Assembly: GCA_903902325.1 (NCBI GenBank)
Contig: CAIUUO010000123.1
Coordinates: 22,684-86,683 of the forward strand
Length of the DNA: 64,000 bases
From: an uncultured Bacteroidia bacterium
Lineage (GTDB): Bacteria; Bacteroidota; Bacteroidia; Bacteroidales; Prolixibacteraceae
Direction: 5' to 3'
This document shows positions 36,958 through 47,404 of the stretch, in pieces (the first letter of the stretch is position 1; every line of letters starts with the position of its first letter). Made by a program: the position numbers and the translations under genes. A model generated the notes under the pieces. That model was not told where the DNA came from, ran no database searches, and saw only the letters and a list, made by a program, of their open reading frames with translations.

Positions 36958-39433
36958 ACATCTCCACAATCGTAATCCCCGATCCACCAAACTGAACATG
37001 TTCATCCCTGAATTTTTTCACAGCGGGTTCCGACTTCAGATAGGTGCGGATCAGTTCCCTTAGAATGCCATTCCCTTTGCCGTGCAATATGTGCAGTTCG
37101 TGGGCATCCACCATAATGGCTTCGTCGATAAATTCCTGAATTTTCTGAAGACCTTCCTCCGCACGCATTCCGCGAACGTCAATTCGGGGTTTGAAATTCA
37201 GTTTCTTTTCATTGATCTCACTGTTTATCCTTGCAGTTGTATAGTTTTCTTTTGTTTTCTTCACTTCATTGTGAGAAATCATTTCCACCCTGTCGCGCTT
37301 TACGACCGACCGAAGTTGTCCAAACGCAACCACCAGATTGTTGCCGTTTGTTTCCAAAACGATGCCGGGGGTTTCCTGGTCCTTTAGTTTGATCCAGCTT
37401 CCTACCTCCGGTTCATTGATTTTTACTGGAATTTTTTTGACAACCTTATCCTGTAGTTCTTTAGGAGGACTTTGTTTCTTCTGAATTTCACGCTGCCTGA
37501 TCTTTTCCATCTTCCTGACGATCTGTTCGTCTTCAGAATCTATGGCGGTGACCACAGTTCCCTTGAATTCTTCCAGTTTTTTCCTTGCTTCCTTCGTTTT
37601 ATCCTTTTCTGCGGATGCTTCCTTGATCTCCCTGATCGTTTGTTCAATCATTTTATTGGAGGAAGCCAGTAAATCGGTTGCTTCCTTTTTGGCTTTATCC
37701 AGGATCTCCTTCCTGAGTTTTTTGACTTCAGAAAGGCTTAACTCATAGGTAGAAGTGAGATCCTCCAGCTTTTTCTCCGATTGCCTGATGTTCTGGCGTT
37801 TGGTTTCCCAATAACGCTTGTCGCGGACAATATCCCGGAGGTGTTTGTCGAAATCGATATGATCTTTACCAATTTTGTCGGTGGCATCCTGCAATATATC
37901 TTCAGGTAATCCTATTTTGCGGGCTATTTCGAAGGCAAAAGAACTCCCCGGCTTACCGATTTGAAGTTGGAAAAGGGGTTCCATCCGGTTCGAATCGTAC
38001 AACATGGCTCCGTTGACAATACCGTGTACGGATGAAGCAAAGTGCTTCAGATTGGTGTAATGTGTTGTGATCACACCGTAGCTTCCGAGTTGATTGATCC
38101 GGTTTAGGATCGACTCGGCAATTGCACCCCCCAGCATGGGCTCAGTACCTGTACCGAATTCATCAATAAGTACCAGGGATTGCTTGTTACAGTTCCGGAC
38201 AAAAAATTTCATGTCGCTCAGGTGAGAACTGTAGGTGCTCAAGTCGTTATCAAGCGACTGATTATCACCTATATCGATGAATATCCGCTCAAATATCCCT
38301 ACGACGCTGTCCAGATGCAAAGGGATGGGTATGCCGCATTGAATACTATACTGAAGCAGGCCGACAGTCTTCAGACAGACAGATTTTCCTCCGGCATTTG
38401 GCCCTGAAATCAGCAGGATACGATCGTCCTTAGTTAATTTGATATTCAAGGGGACAATTTTTCTCTTTTCCCTAACGAGATTCATCTCCAGCAGGGGATG
38501 CCGGGCTTCGAGCCAGTTTAGCTCAGGATGGTGGGAGAGTACCGGTTTGACCGATTTACTTTCATTGGCCCACAAGGCTTTTGCGCGGATGAAGTCCAAA
38601 ATTCCAAGTATTTCATAGGAGCTTTCGAGGTCTTCTGCATAAGGCCGCAATTCATCCGTGAATTTGGTCAGGATTCGCACAATCTCGCGTCTTTCGGCGG
38701 ATTCCAGTTCACGGATGCGATTATTTGTCTCGACAATTTCTTCCGGTTCAATGTAGGATGTTCGGCCCGTAGCGGATTCATCGTGTACAATCCCTTTCAT
38801 TTTTCTCTTGTTGCTCGACAAAACGGGAATCACTGCTCTTCCGTCGCGAATAGAGACTGTTACATCCTTTTCGACCAATCCTTCCGCCTGGGCATGTTTC
38901 AGAATTTTAGCCATGATTTTGGAAACGCCCGACTGCAGGGAAAGTATTTCTCTTCTTATTTTAACCAGTTCGGGTGATGCGTTGTCCTTGATGGTTCCGT
39001 TTTTGGTCAGAATCTGATCAATCTTGTCATATAAAAAAGGGAATATTCTGATATCACGGATGACGAAATAGAGCCGGGGAAAGGTTTCCTGTTCCTTCTC
39101 CTTGAAAAAGGCCACAATGGATCTGAGGGTTTCGAGGGATCTCTTCAGGTCGAACAATTCAAATACTTCCAGAAAAGCACCCTGAATTTTGGACTTCCTT
39201 AATACCGGGCGCATATCGATGAAGTATCCCGTCGGAAAATTTAACTCCTCCCTGATGATCTTCTGGAATTCAACGGTTTCATCCAATTGTTTTTCAATCA
39301 GTTCATGATCGGATGAGAAGTGACAGTCTGCTACATTTTCCCTGCCCAGTTCACTCAGGCAACGATTGCTCAGAAGTTCCCTGATTTTGTCAAAGCCCGT
39401 TTTGTTTTCGAAATTTTCAGGATAAATTTTCAT
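36956..39433 (-). CDS. mutS2: MutS2 endonuclease/ATPase
   Basis: The chosen ATG gives MKIYPENFENKTGF, the usual MutS2 beginning, and 825 residues; a 17-codon longer frame exists but starts in unrelated sequence. It has a MutS core with Walker A GPNAGGKS (344-351), Walker B VLIDEFGTGTEP, a long coiled-coil (about 500-640) and a C-terminal Smr nuclease domain with IDVRGMR and HILHGKGNG. MutS2 suppresses homologous recombination and, in several bacteria, acts on collided ribosomes. It lacks the mismatch-recognition domain of MutS. It is divergent from the acyltransferase gene at 39566. Confidence 0.95.
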   Translation of the reverse strand: MKIYPENFENKTGFDKIRELLSNRCLSELGRENVADCHFSSDHELIEKQLDETVEFQKIIREELNFPTGYFIDMRPVLRKSKIQGAFLEVFELFDLKRSLETLRSIVAFFKEKEQETFPRLYFVIRDIRIFPFLYDKIDQILTKNGTIKDNASPELVKIRREILSLQSGVSKIMAKILKHAQAEGLVEKDVTVSIRDGRAVIPVLSSNKRKMKGIVHDESATGRTSYIEPEEIVETNNRIRELESAERREIVRILTKFTDELRPYAEDLESSYEILGILDFIRAKALWANESKSVKPVLSHHPELNWLEARHPLLEMNLVREKRKIVPLNIKLTKDDRILLISGPNAGGKSVCLKTVGLLQYSIQCGIPIPLHLDSVVGIFERIFIDIGDNQSLDNDLSTYSSHLSDMKFFVRNCNKQSLVLIDEFGTGTEPMLGGAIAESILNRINQLGSYGVITTHYTNLKHFASSVHGIVNGAMLYDSNRMEPLFQLQIGKPGSSFAFEIARKIGLPEDILQDATDKIGKDHIDFDKHLRDIVRDKRYWETKRQNIRQSEKKLEDLTSTYELSLSEVKKLRKEILDKAKKEATDLLASSNKMIEQTIREIKEASAEKDKTKEARKKLEEFKGTVVTAIDSEDEQIVRKMEKIRQREIQKKQSPPKELQDKVVKKIPVKINEPEVGSWIKLKDQETPGIVLETNGNNLVVAFGQLRSVVKRDRVEMISHNEVKKTKENYTTARINSEINEKKLNFKPRIDVRGMRAEEGLQKIQEFIDEAIMVDAHELHILHGKGNGILRELIRTYLKSEPAVKKFRDEHVQFGGSGITIVEM

Positions 39434-39519
39434 GAAATGAATTGAATTCACTGCAAAAGTAGCAAGAAATGAGCAGGAGTGCAAAGGGTGAAATTGAATT
39501 GCAGTACGAACAAGATTTA

Positions 39520-39548
39520 TTTGTAAAAGTTATTTTTGATTAACTTTG
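39520..39548 (+). promoter_or_regulatory. Bacteroidota-type promoter (TTTG, 17 bp, TAACTTTG)
   Basis: TTTG at 39520-39523 and TAACTTTG at 39541-39548 match the -33 and -7 elements of the phylum, with a slightly short spacer. The acyltransferase start is at 39566, so the leader would be very short. Confidence 0.5.
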
Positions 39549-39565
39549 TTTCAAATTTTGACTAG

Positions 39566-40129
39566 ATGATCAAATTTATTTCCAGATTTTTGTTGCGTAT
39601 ATTCGGTTGGGAGCTGGTGGGAGGAGTCATCCCTGAACCCAAGGCGATCGTTTTGGGCATTCCCCATACCTCCAACTGGGACTTTATCATTTCTTTTCTG
39701 TATTACAGGGCTGTAGGCGGAAAATCCAATACCATGGTGAAAAAGGAATTTTTCTTTTGGCCATTGGGATATTTTGTTCGTGGAATGGGCGGAATACCGG
39801 TAGACCGCTCCAAAGGTGCAAGCCTGGTTAAGCAGATACTGTCAGAGTTTGAGAAACGGGAGGTCATGCATCTTGCCATTGCACCCGAAGGTACCAGAAA
39901 ACCGGTAGCAAAATGGAAAGGCGGGTTTCATACCATTGCGAGAGCCGCCAACATTCCTGTTTATTTGGCATTTTTCGACTGGGGTCGCAAGCGAATCGGT
40001 TATACAGACAAAATAGAATTAACAAATGATCTTCAGGCGGATCTGAAAAGAATCAGGCAGTGGTACAAGGATCATGGCATCATGGGCCGCAATCCGGAAG
40101 GGATGAACTATGGCGATGATCTTGACTAA
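39566..40129 (+). CDS. PlsC-like 1-acylglycerol-3-phosphate acyltransferase
   Basis: The 187-residue protein has the acyltransferase motif HTSNWD (34-39, the HX4D catalytic pair), a second block around GGIPVDRSKG and APEGTRKP (106-113). This is a compact PlsC-fold protein shorter than typical PlsC (about 240 residues), common in Bacteroidota. It would transfer a fatty acyl group to a lysophospholipid or related acceptor at the membrane. It is followed after 17 bp by the omega-amidase gene, with which it probably shares a transcript. Confidence 0.85.
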   Translation: MIKFISRFLLRIFGWELVGGVIPEPKAIVLGIPHTSNWDFIISFLYYRAVGGKSNTMVKKEFFFWPLGYFVRGMGGIPVDRSKGASLVKQILSEFEKREVMHLAIAPEGTRKPVAKWKGGFHTIARAANIPVYLAFFDWGRKRIGYTDKIELTNDLQADLKRIRQWYKDHGIMGRNPEGMNYGDDLD

Positions 40130-40146
40130 AAAATTGACAATTGACA

Positions 40147-40929
40147 ATGAGTGATTTATTGAGAATTTCGTTGGTACAGTTTGATGTACTCTGGGAAAAC
40201 CCCATTGGCAACAGGCAAAAACTGGATATTCTGCTGGAACCACTCAAAGGTCGCACTGACTTGATTCTATTGCCTGAAATGTATTCCACAGGTTTCTCGA
40301 TGCATGCAAAATCTCTTGCCGAATCCATGGAAGGTGATACGATAGGTTGGATGAGGACGCAGGCCGAAAATACGAATGCTGCTGTTGCAGGAAGCCTGAT
40401 TGTCAAAGAGCTGGGACATTATTACAACAGGTTTCTTTTCGTTTTACCCTCCGGTGATATTTTCTGTTACGATAAAAAACATCTGTTCTCCATGGGAGGC
40501 GAGGATCAGTATTTCAGCCATGGTATAAAAAGGGTTATTGTTGATTATTGCGGCTGGAGAATTGCACTGTTTATTTGTTATGATCTGCGTTTTCCTGTAT
40601 GGTGCCGGACGATGAAAGTTGCAGATTTAGTCTTGTTTTCAGCCAATTGGCCAGCTGCTCGCACGCCTGTCTGGCAGACACTTATTAGGGCTCGTGCCAT
40701 TGAAAACCAACTCTATGTTGCAGGTGTAAACAGAACTGGCACAGATGGTGCAGGGGTTATCTATACCGGAGAAAGCACACTTATAGATCCGAAAGGTCGA
40801 ATTGTTTGCACTATGAACGACCAATCGGATGTTGTTACGACGTGTGTAGTTTCACTTGAGGAGCTAAACCGGTTCAGAAAAAAATTTCCGGTATCCGATG
40901 ATGATGATTTATTTGAGATTAACGTGTAA
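40147..40929 (+). CDS. Omega-amidase of the nitrilase superfamily
   Basis: The ATG at 40147 is preferred over an upstream TTG at 40141, giving MSDLLRISLVQFDVLWENP and 260 residues. The nitrilase triad is complete: E44 in LLPEMYSTGF, K110 in CYDKKHLF and C144 in FICYDLRFP. The YSTGFS, YDKKHLFSMGGED and IRARAIENQLYV blocks match YafV/NIT2-type omega-amidases, which hydrolyse alpha-ketoglutaramate and alpha-ketosuccinamate, including products of methionine salvage. It is convergent with the nitroreductase gene, 5 bp away. Confidence 0.88.
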   Translation: MSDLLRISLVQFDVLWENPIGNRQKLDILLEPLKGRTDLILLPEMYSTGFSMHAKSLAESMEGDTIGWMRTQAENTNAAVAGSLIVKELGHYYNRFLFVLPSGDIFCYDKKHLFSMGGEDQYFSHGIKRVIVDYCGWRIALFICYDLRFPVWCRTMKVADLVLFSANWPAARTPVWQTLIRARAIENQLYVAGVNRTGTDGAGVIYTGESTLIDPKGRIVCTMNDQSDVVTTCVVSLEELNRFRKKFPVSDDDDLFEINV

Positions 40930-40934
40930 CCTTT

Positions 40935-41453
40935 CTATTCAAAACCATTCCACGACACAAGCTGATCCATCGTTTTTCTTTTCTTTTCAGGAATTGAACC
41001 AGGGAGCGGATATCCGATTGGAATCATAGCCATGGGTTCCAGATTAGAGGAAAGATTGAATATTTCGGCACATTTTTCAGTGTTAAAGTGACAGATCCAG
41101 CAGGTGCCCAATCCTGCTTCAGTGGCAGCAAGCATCAGGTGGTCAATGGCAATAGCAACATCAATGTCCGTATAATCCTTGTCGTCAGTCGGACGACGCC
41201 AGCCTTTATCATGATCGCCGATCGCGACAATGCAGACAGGTGCCGACCTGAACCAGTCGCGGTGGTAACAACCATGAAGCTGATTCAAAAGAGCAGGATC
41301 AGTGACAATCACAAATTTCCAGGGTTGAAAATTGACAGCAGAAGGTGCCAGTAAGGCGGCTTCAACAATGGCAATGAGTTTTTCTTTTTCAACAGGTGTT
41401 GATTGATAGCTCCTTACAGAATATCTCCTTTGGGCAAGTTCTTTGAATTCCAT
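40935..41453 (-). CDS. Nitroreductase-family flavoprotein
   Basis: The 172-residue protein starts with ELAQRRYSVRSY, the FMN-binding RRSxRxF-type motif. LLAPSAVNFQPWKFVIV and the AIDHLMLAATEAGLGTCWI helix follow, both diagnostic of the nitroreductase fold, and IGYPLP comes before the C-terminus. These proteins use FMN and NAD(P)H to reduce quinones, nitro compounds or other electrophiles. It stands alone on the minus strand. The natural substrate is not evident. Confidence 0.9.
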   Translation of the reverse strand: MEFKELAQRRYSVRSYQSTPVEKEKLIAIVEAALLAPSAVNFQPWKFVIVTDPALLNQLHGCYHRDWFRSAPVCIVAIGDHDKGWRRPTDDKDYTDIDVAIAIDHLMLAATEAGLGTCWICHFNTEKCAEIFNLSSNLEPMAMIPIGYPLPGSIPEKKRKTMDQLVSWNGFE

Positions 41454-41593
41454 ATGATAAAGTCGATTATTTGCAGTCGCAAATTTACGAAAGTTTTGAA
41501 ATCATTCGCTCTCAATTTACACCAACATCAACATTTTGGATCATGCAGTGAATCCTCTCTCAAAGTTCAAACAAATAGTCAGCAGAAAAAGTG

Positions 41594-41601
41594 TACTTTT
41601 G
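41594..41601 (+). promoter_or_regulatory. Possible -7 element of the ABC-F gene promoter
   Basis: TACTTTTG matches the TAnnTTTG -7 consensus 45 bp ahead of the ABC-F start. No good TTTG is seen at the expected upstream distance. A 12-bp palindrome CCGTTTAAACGG (41617-41628) lies in the presumed leader. Confidence 0.35.
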
Positions 41602-41624
41602 CAGTCCGTAATTTTTCCGTTTAA

Positions 41625-43259
<1,635 letters not shown>

Positions 43260-43356
43260 TTTCTTGGATAGCGGACAATATTTTCTCAACTTTGTTTACA
43301 TTTACAAAGCCACAAGACGGATTAAATTGAATTTTTCCGGTTAAACCTGAGTGAAT

Positions 43357-44133
43357 ATGCTTTCTGTCGTTGTAATCGATGATGAATTAATGTCCCTTAA
43401 TTTATTGGTTTACCTTCTGAATAAATTTACTTCAGTTCAGTTGAAAGTTATAGGAAAAGCCACGAGCTTGACAGAAGGTATCGAACTGATAAAAAACACA
43501 GATCCCGACATCGTATTTCTGGATATTGAGTTGCCGGACCAAAGCGGGATGGAAATTTTCAATCATCACCTTTCTCCAAAAGTTAAAATTGTTTTAGTAA
43601 CAGGTCATGATCAGTATGCCATCCAGGCTATCAACCTGTCCGTTGCCGGCTACCTTCTAAAACCAGTGAATTTTATTGATCTGCAGTATGTTATTAAAAA
43701 AATTGATCGAATGTTCCGCAAGGAACAGCAGCAACTCGAACTGGAAGACAGGATCAACACATTAAGTACAGGAGATGTTCCCGGGAAAAATATGATATTT
43801 GAAATTGAGAGTGGATTTTTATTGGAAAACTCAAAAAACATTGAGTTTTGCACTGCTGGTCAGTCATATGCAACCGTTTATACCAATTCCAAGAGGGAAT
43901 TCGTTGTCTCAAAATCCTTGAAAGAACTGGAAGCGTACCTGCCAAAAAATCAATTTTACAGAACCCACAAATCCTATCTTGTCAATATTTTCTATATCCG
44001 CAAGTTTGTTCGAACAGGAGAGAGTTATGTTCTGATGAAAAGTGGGGCGAAGATTCCGGTATCAGTCAGGAAAACATCTTTAATTTTCAATGATATTAAA
44101 GAATTATTGGAAAATAGTCAGCCTGTAAACTGA
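43357..44133 (+). CDS. LytTR-family response regulator
   Basis: The ATG at 43357 (MLSVVVIDDELMSLN) is preferred over a GTG six bases earlier, giving 258 residues. It has a receiver domain with acceptor D56 in FLDIELPDQSG, a VTGH threonine and a KPVN lysine, followed by a LytTR DNA-binding domain (about 150-250) with FYRTHKSYLVNIFYI and KIPVSVRKT. Such regulators bind direct repeats upstream of target genes, and their sensor is usually a LytS-type kinase, absent here. The gene appears monocistronic and is followed by a hairpin terminator. Confidence 0.92.
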   Translation: MLSVVVIDDELMSLNLLVYLLNKFTSVQLKVIGKATSLTEGIELIKNTDPDIVFLDIELPDQSGMEIFNHHLSPKVKIVLVTGHDQYAIQAINLSVAGYLLKPVNFIDLQYVIKKIDRMFRKEQQQLELEDRINTLSTGDVPGKNMIFEIESGFLLENSKNIEFCTAGQSYATVYTNSKREFVVSKSLKELEAYLPKNQFYRTHKSYLVNIFYIRKFVRTGESYVLMKSGAKIPVSVRKTSLIFNDIKELLENSQPVN

Positions 44134-44164
44134 ACTACAAACATTTGCTTTTGTAGTTTTTATT
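44133..44164 (+). terminator. Hairpin terminator after the LytTR regulator
   Basis: A 9-bp stem (AACTACAAA at 44133-44141 with TTTGTAGTT at 44150-44158) and an 8-base loop are followed by a T-rich tract. The stem starts at the last base of the stop codon. Confidence 0.75.
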
Positions 44165-44314
44165 TATGGGCAGGATTTATGAATTGATATAGAATAACTT
44201 AAAATTGTTCAGGTTAATAATCAAATTGATTTGAATCGTTTATACTTATAGAAGGTTGGTTTATCAAATAATTGAATTTGCTGATAAAGTAATCAAATTT
44301 TGCAATAAATTTCG

Positions 44315-44322
44315 TAAATTTG
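44315..44322 (+). promoter_or_regulatory. Possible -7 promoter element of the coiled-coil lipoprotein gene
   Basis: TAAATTTG matches the -7 consensus in the 329-bp gap 44134-44462. A TTTTG lies only 12 bp upstream, which is too close for a standard -33 element. The start codon is about 150 bp downstream, so the leader would be long. Nothing else was seen in this gap besides the terminator at its left edge. Confidence 0.35.
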
Positions 44323-44471
44323 CACCCAAACCTATAAAATCAAAAAGAATGTGTGAATCATGTAATAATATTTAATAGTTCTGTAACAATACTCCTTCAA
44401 AAAGGAGACAATTTTAAACAGGTTTTGTTTTTTACAAAAAGGGAATTTATTCAATTTTAAAAATGATGATT

Positions 44472-45341
44472 ATGAGAAAAGTTATTTATCTGTTGCTTAT
44501 TGCAGTTACTATATCTGCTACGAGTTGCAACCGGAAAGAAATTGCCAGATTGAAGGCAAAGAACGACAGTTTAATGATGGCAGGCAGTTCCAAAGATGCA
44601 AATCTCGTGGAATTTGTTGATGCCTTTAACTCCATTCAGTCTAATCTTGATTCGATTAAACAGAAAGAGCAAATCATTGACAAGACTGCCAAAGGCGGTT
44701 TTGAAGTGAAGGGTGATCGCAAGGAACAGATTCAGGGCGATATCAACTACATTTATTCATTGCTTCAGAAGAACAGGCTGTTGGTAGCCGATCTTTCATC
44801 AAAACTGAAAAAATCCACCAAGCACGTAGCTGAACTGGAAAAGATGATTGAAAATCTTAACAAGCAAATTACAGAGAAAGACGGACAAATTGCTGCCCTG
44901 AAGGATGAATTGAACAAGATGAATATTCAGGTTAAAAACCTAAGTGGCGAAGTAACAACCCTGAATACCAATGTTACAAATCTCAGCAACGAGAACAAAG
45001 ATAAACAGAAGGTGATTGAAGAAAGGACAGCTGAGTTAAATACCGCCTATTTCATCATTGGAACAGTAAAAGAATTGAAAGACAAGGGTATCATCAAAAA
45101 AGAAGGCTTCCTTGGAACTGCGAAAGATGTTAACAGTAATATTGACAAGTCTTTGATGACCAAGATTGATATTACTACGGTACATTCAATTCCGATCATG
45201 AAGAAGAAAGCCACAGTAATCAGTACACATCCGGTTAGTTCCTATAAGATTGAAGGAGAGAAATCAGCTGACAATCTTGTTATTCTCAATGCGACAGAAT
45301 TCTGGAGTTTGTCAAAAGTTTTGGTCATCAGTGTGAAATAA
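44472..45341 (+). CDS. Coiled-coil lipoprotein
   Basis: The third of three close in-frame ATG codons gives MRKVIYLLLIAVTISATSC, a lipoprotein signal with cysteine directly after SATS; starts at 44463 or 44466 would add two or three residues. The mature protein has a long heptad-rich region (about 25-190) with repeats such as LEKMIENLNKQITEKDGQIAAL and VTTLNTNVTNLSNENKD. A compact C-terminal domain of about 90 residues follows, including VISTHPVSSYKIEGEKSADNL. It is probably anchored in the outer membrane as an elongated dimer or trimer. I do not recognise a specific function; similar proteins in the phylum have been labelled adhesins. A strong terminator follows. Confidence 0.8.
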   Translation: MRKVIYLLLIAVTISATSCNRKEIARLKAKNDSLMMAGSSKDANLVEFVDAFNSIQSNLDSIKQKEQIIDKTAKGGFEVKGDRKEQIQGDINYIYSLLQKNRLLVADLSSKLKKSTKHVAELEKMIENLNKQITEKDGQIAALKDELNKMNIQVKNLSGEVTTLNTNVTNLSNENKDKQKVIEERTAELNTAYFIIGTVKELKDKGIIKKEGFLGTAKDVNSNIDKSLMTKIDITTVHSIPIMKKKATVISTHPVSSYKIEGEKSADNLVILNATEFWSLSKVLVISVK

Positions 45342-45360
45342 GATATTTGATCACATCATA

Positions 45361-45391
45361 AAAAAAAGCCGGTTGACACCGGCTTTTTTTT
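45361..45391. terminator. Strong bidirectional hairpin terminator
   Basis: GCCGGT (45368-45373) pairs with ACCGGC (45378-45383) around a TGAC loop, with seven A bases before and eight T bases after, so it works in both directions. It lies between the convergent lipoprotein (+) and hexosaminidase (-) genes; the hexosaminidase stop codon touches its edge. Confidence 0.92.
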
Positions 45392-47009
45392 ATTTCAATT
45401 CTGTCTTACAATAGGTGATGCCCAAGATATCATATAGTTTGGTGAGCCTGCCAAGGCGGGATTTGAAATTGTCAAAATCCCTGCTTGATTTGGGCGACCA
45501 TACCACTTCTGCCAAGGCTGCCGCACGCGGATAGACCATGTATTCAACTTGTTCCGGACTCTTCATATATTCAGTCCAGACATTGCCCTGGGCACCCAAA
45601 ACATATTTGGATTCAGCTTCAGTCAATTCGGCGGGTACCGGTTCGTATCCATAGACTTTTTTAAGGGGGAGAAATCCTCCGATTGCCAGTGGTTCATTCT
45701 TTGGATCAGCCTGATAATGATCCAGATAACAAAAATCCCCTGGTGTCATAACCACAAAATGATGTTCCTTTGCCGCAGCAATACCACCTTTCTCGCCTCT
45801 CCATGACATAACCGCAGCATTAGGGGCCAGGCCACCTTCCAGGATTTCATCCCAACCGATCAGTTTTTTGCCATTTTCGTTCAGGAATTTCTCCATCCGC
45901 TGAACGAAATAACTCTGGAGCTCATGCTCAGATTTGAGCCCTTCATCCTTCATCTTTTGCTTGCAGAGCGGACATTTTTGCCACCGTGTTTTGGGACATT
46001 CATCTCCGCCAATATGAAAGTACTCGCCCGGGAACAGAGGTATTACCTCCGCCAGAACATCCTGTAAAAAAGCATAGGTCTCTTCCTTGCCGGCGCAATA
46101 AACATCATCAAAAACGCCCCAGGTGGTAGCTACATCATAGGGACCACCCGTACAACCCAACTCGGGATAAGCTGCCAATGCGCCGAGTGAATGACCTGGC
46201 ATCTCGATTTCAGGAACAACAGTAATGAAACGATCTGCGGCGTAAGCAACTACTTCTTTAACTTCCTCCTGTGTATAAAATCCTCCAACCTGAACGCCGT
46301 CATATATTTTACTGCCATAGTGGCCGACAAGAGTTTCTTTTCGGACAGATCCAACCTCTGTCAGTTTGGGATATTTCTTGATTTCGATCCGCCATCCCTG
46401 ATCTTCCGTAAGGTGCCAGTGAAAAGTATTGAATTTATGGATGGCCATGTAATCCAGATATTTCAGGATAAATTCCTTTGGCATGAAATGACGTCCGACA
46501 TCCAGATGCAGACCCCTCCAGGCGAAGCGTGGAGCATCCATTATTTCAACGCTTGGGACAACAACCTCCGATAATTTTTGTTGAATGGGTGGCATCAGTT
46601 GCAACAAAGATTGAATGCCATAAAACAAACCACTGGCAGAGGATGCCTGTAAAATAATTCCTTTTGGTGTGACTGAAAGGTTGTAAGCCTCTTTTGGTAT
46701 AGCCAAGCCTGTATTGAGTTTGATAAATATTGATTTTTTTTCGGCTGCTCCGGAGAAAGTCACTTTGCTTTTGATTTGGTAAAAATTTTCAAGGCGATTG
46801 CACAGGTAGGAAGTCACCTTGTGCATTTCCGGATTTTCACTGTTAATCAAAATTTTAGTCTGTGAACTGATTGAAAATGTTCCTTCCATATTGGTCATCG
46901 AAGCAGGCTGCGGGATGATCTGAACGTCAGGCCTTTTGACTTCAGCCTGGCAGGAACAGAAAAACAAGAGCAGGTACATGATGAGCAGATCCTTCAAATA
47001 TTTTTTCAT
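45390..47009 (-). CDS. GH20 beta-N-acetylhexosaminidase (lipoprotein)
   Basis: The 539-residue protein starts with a lipoprotein-like signal (MKKYLKDLLIMYLLLFFCSC, C20 the probable lipidated residue). A GH20b N-terminal domain (about 28-155) and the GH20 barrel follow, with RGLHLDVGRHFMP, FHWHLTEDQGWRIEI and the catalytic pair D336-E337 in HIGGDECPK. The C-terminal tryptophan block appears as QGNVWTEY. The enzyme releases terminal GlcNAc/GalNAc from chitooligosaccharides, peptidoglycan or glycoprotein glycans by the substrate-assisted mechanism. It probably sits on the outer membrane. No other glycan-use genes are adjacent. Confidence 0.93.
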   Translation of the reverse strand: MKKYLKDLLIMYLLLFFCSCQAEVKRPDVQIIPQPASMTNMEGTFSISSQTKILINSENPEMHKVTSYLCNRLENFYQIKSKVTFSGAAEKKSIFIKLNTGLAIPKEAYNLSVTPKGIILQASSASGLFYGIQSLLQLMPPIQQKLSEVVVPSVEIMDAPRFAWRGLHLDVGRHFMPKEFILKYLDYMAIHKFNTFHWHLTEDQGWRIEIKKYPKLTEVGSVRKETLVGHYGSKIYDGVQVGGFYTQEEVKEVVAYAADRFITVVPEIEMPGHSLGALAAYPELGCTGGPYDVATTWGVFDDVYCAGKEETYAFLQDVLAEVIPLFPGEYFHIGGDECPKTRWQKCPLCKQKMKDEGLKSEHELQSYFVQRMEKFLNENGKKLIGWDEILEGGLAPNAAVMSWRGEKGGIAAAKEHHFVVMTPGDFCYLDHYQADPKNEPLAIGGFLPLKKVYGYEPVPAELTEAESKYVLGAQGNVWTEYMKSPEQVEYMVYPRAAALAEVVWSPKSSRDFDNFKSRLGRLTKLYDILGITYCKTELK

Positions 47010-47033
47010 AACTGATTAAATTGGTTTAAAACA

Positions 47034-47041
47034 CAAAGCTA
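47034..47041 (-). promoter_or_regulatory. Possible -7 promoter element of the hexosaminidase gene
   Basis: On the minus strand TAGCTTTG matches TAnnTTTG about 25 bp ahead of the start codon. No clear -33 element is present. Confidence 0.3.
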
Positions 47042-47151
47042 CACAATATGAAATAAAAAATTTAGGATTAAAAGTAATATTGTTATATAACTGTAGATCA
47101 GGCTAAAAATTAGAATTTTGGGCAAGTTCTATTTAGAATGATTCAAATATA

Positions 47152-47183
47152 TTTGGAAATGTTGATTTGAGTGTTTATGTTTG
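47152..47183 (+). promoter_or_regulatory. Bacteroidota-type promoter of the methionine operon
   Basis: TTTG at 47152-47155, a 20-bp spacer and TATGTTTG at 47176-47183 fit the phylum consensus closely. The aspartate kinase start is at 47405, leaving a leader of about 215 nt, unusually long and suggestive of leader-based control. Confidence 0.6.
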
Positions 47184-47295
47184 CAACCAGATAAAAAATT
47201 ATTTGCGCAGGATGAAAGATTTTTTTGGCACATATGCTCAAAGTATAAATAGCAATCAACAGCCATGTTGTATTGTTACGGGCATTATTTCTTCC

Positions 47296-47357
47296 ATGCG
47301 CACCATGTCTATGTTTATGCAATAGCCTTCTCACGGGCATCTACCTGTTTGAAGGCT
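47296..47357 (+). promoter_or_regulatory. Possible Met-rich leader peptide and attenuator hairpin
   Basis: A nine-codon frame at 47296-47325 reads M-R-T-M-S-M-F-M-Q-stop, with four Met codons. Its stop codon overlaps a 7-bp stem (AGCCTTC 47324-47330 with GAAGGCT 47351-47357). This is the layout expected of ribosome-mediated attenuation by methionine and fits the downstream methionine genes. The stem has only a weak T-run and no start-site signal was seen, so it remains a candidate. A 12-base direct repeat, AAGTATAAATAG, occurs at about 47241 and 47388. Confidence 0.4.
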
Positions 47358-47404
47358 TTCCAGTAATTGCAGACACACTCTCCATCAAGTATAAATAGTG
47401 AACT

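Noticed and set aside
39434..39484. Extended N-terminus of MutS2
   Set aside because: The extra 17 codons are not like other MutS2 starts; MKIYPENFE is the conserved beginning.
47143..47340. Minus-strand 65-codon frame in the leader of the methionine operon
   Set aside because: It covers the proposed promoter and leader, has an atypical composition and no visible initiation signal or family.
47184..47404. SAM riboswitch ahead of the methionine operon
   Set aside because: No conserved SAM-I or SAM-II core sequences were recognised in the leader; the Met-codon leader is the better candidate.
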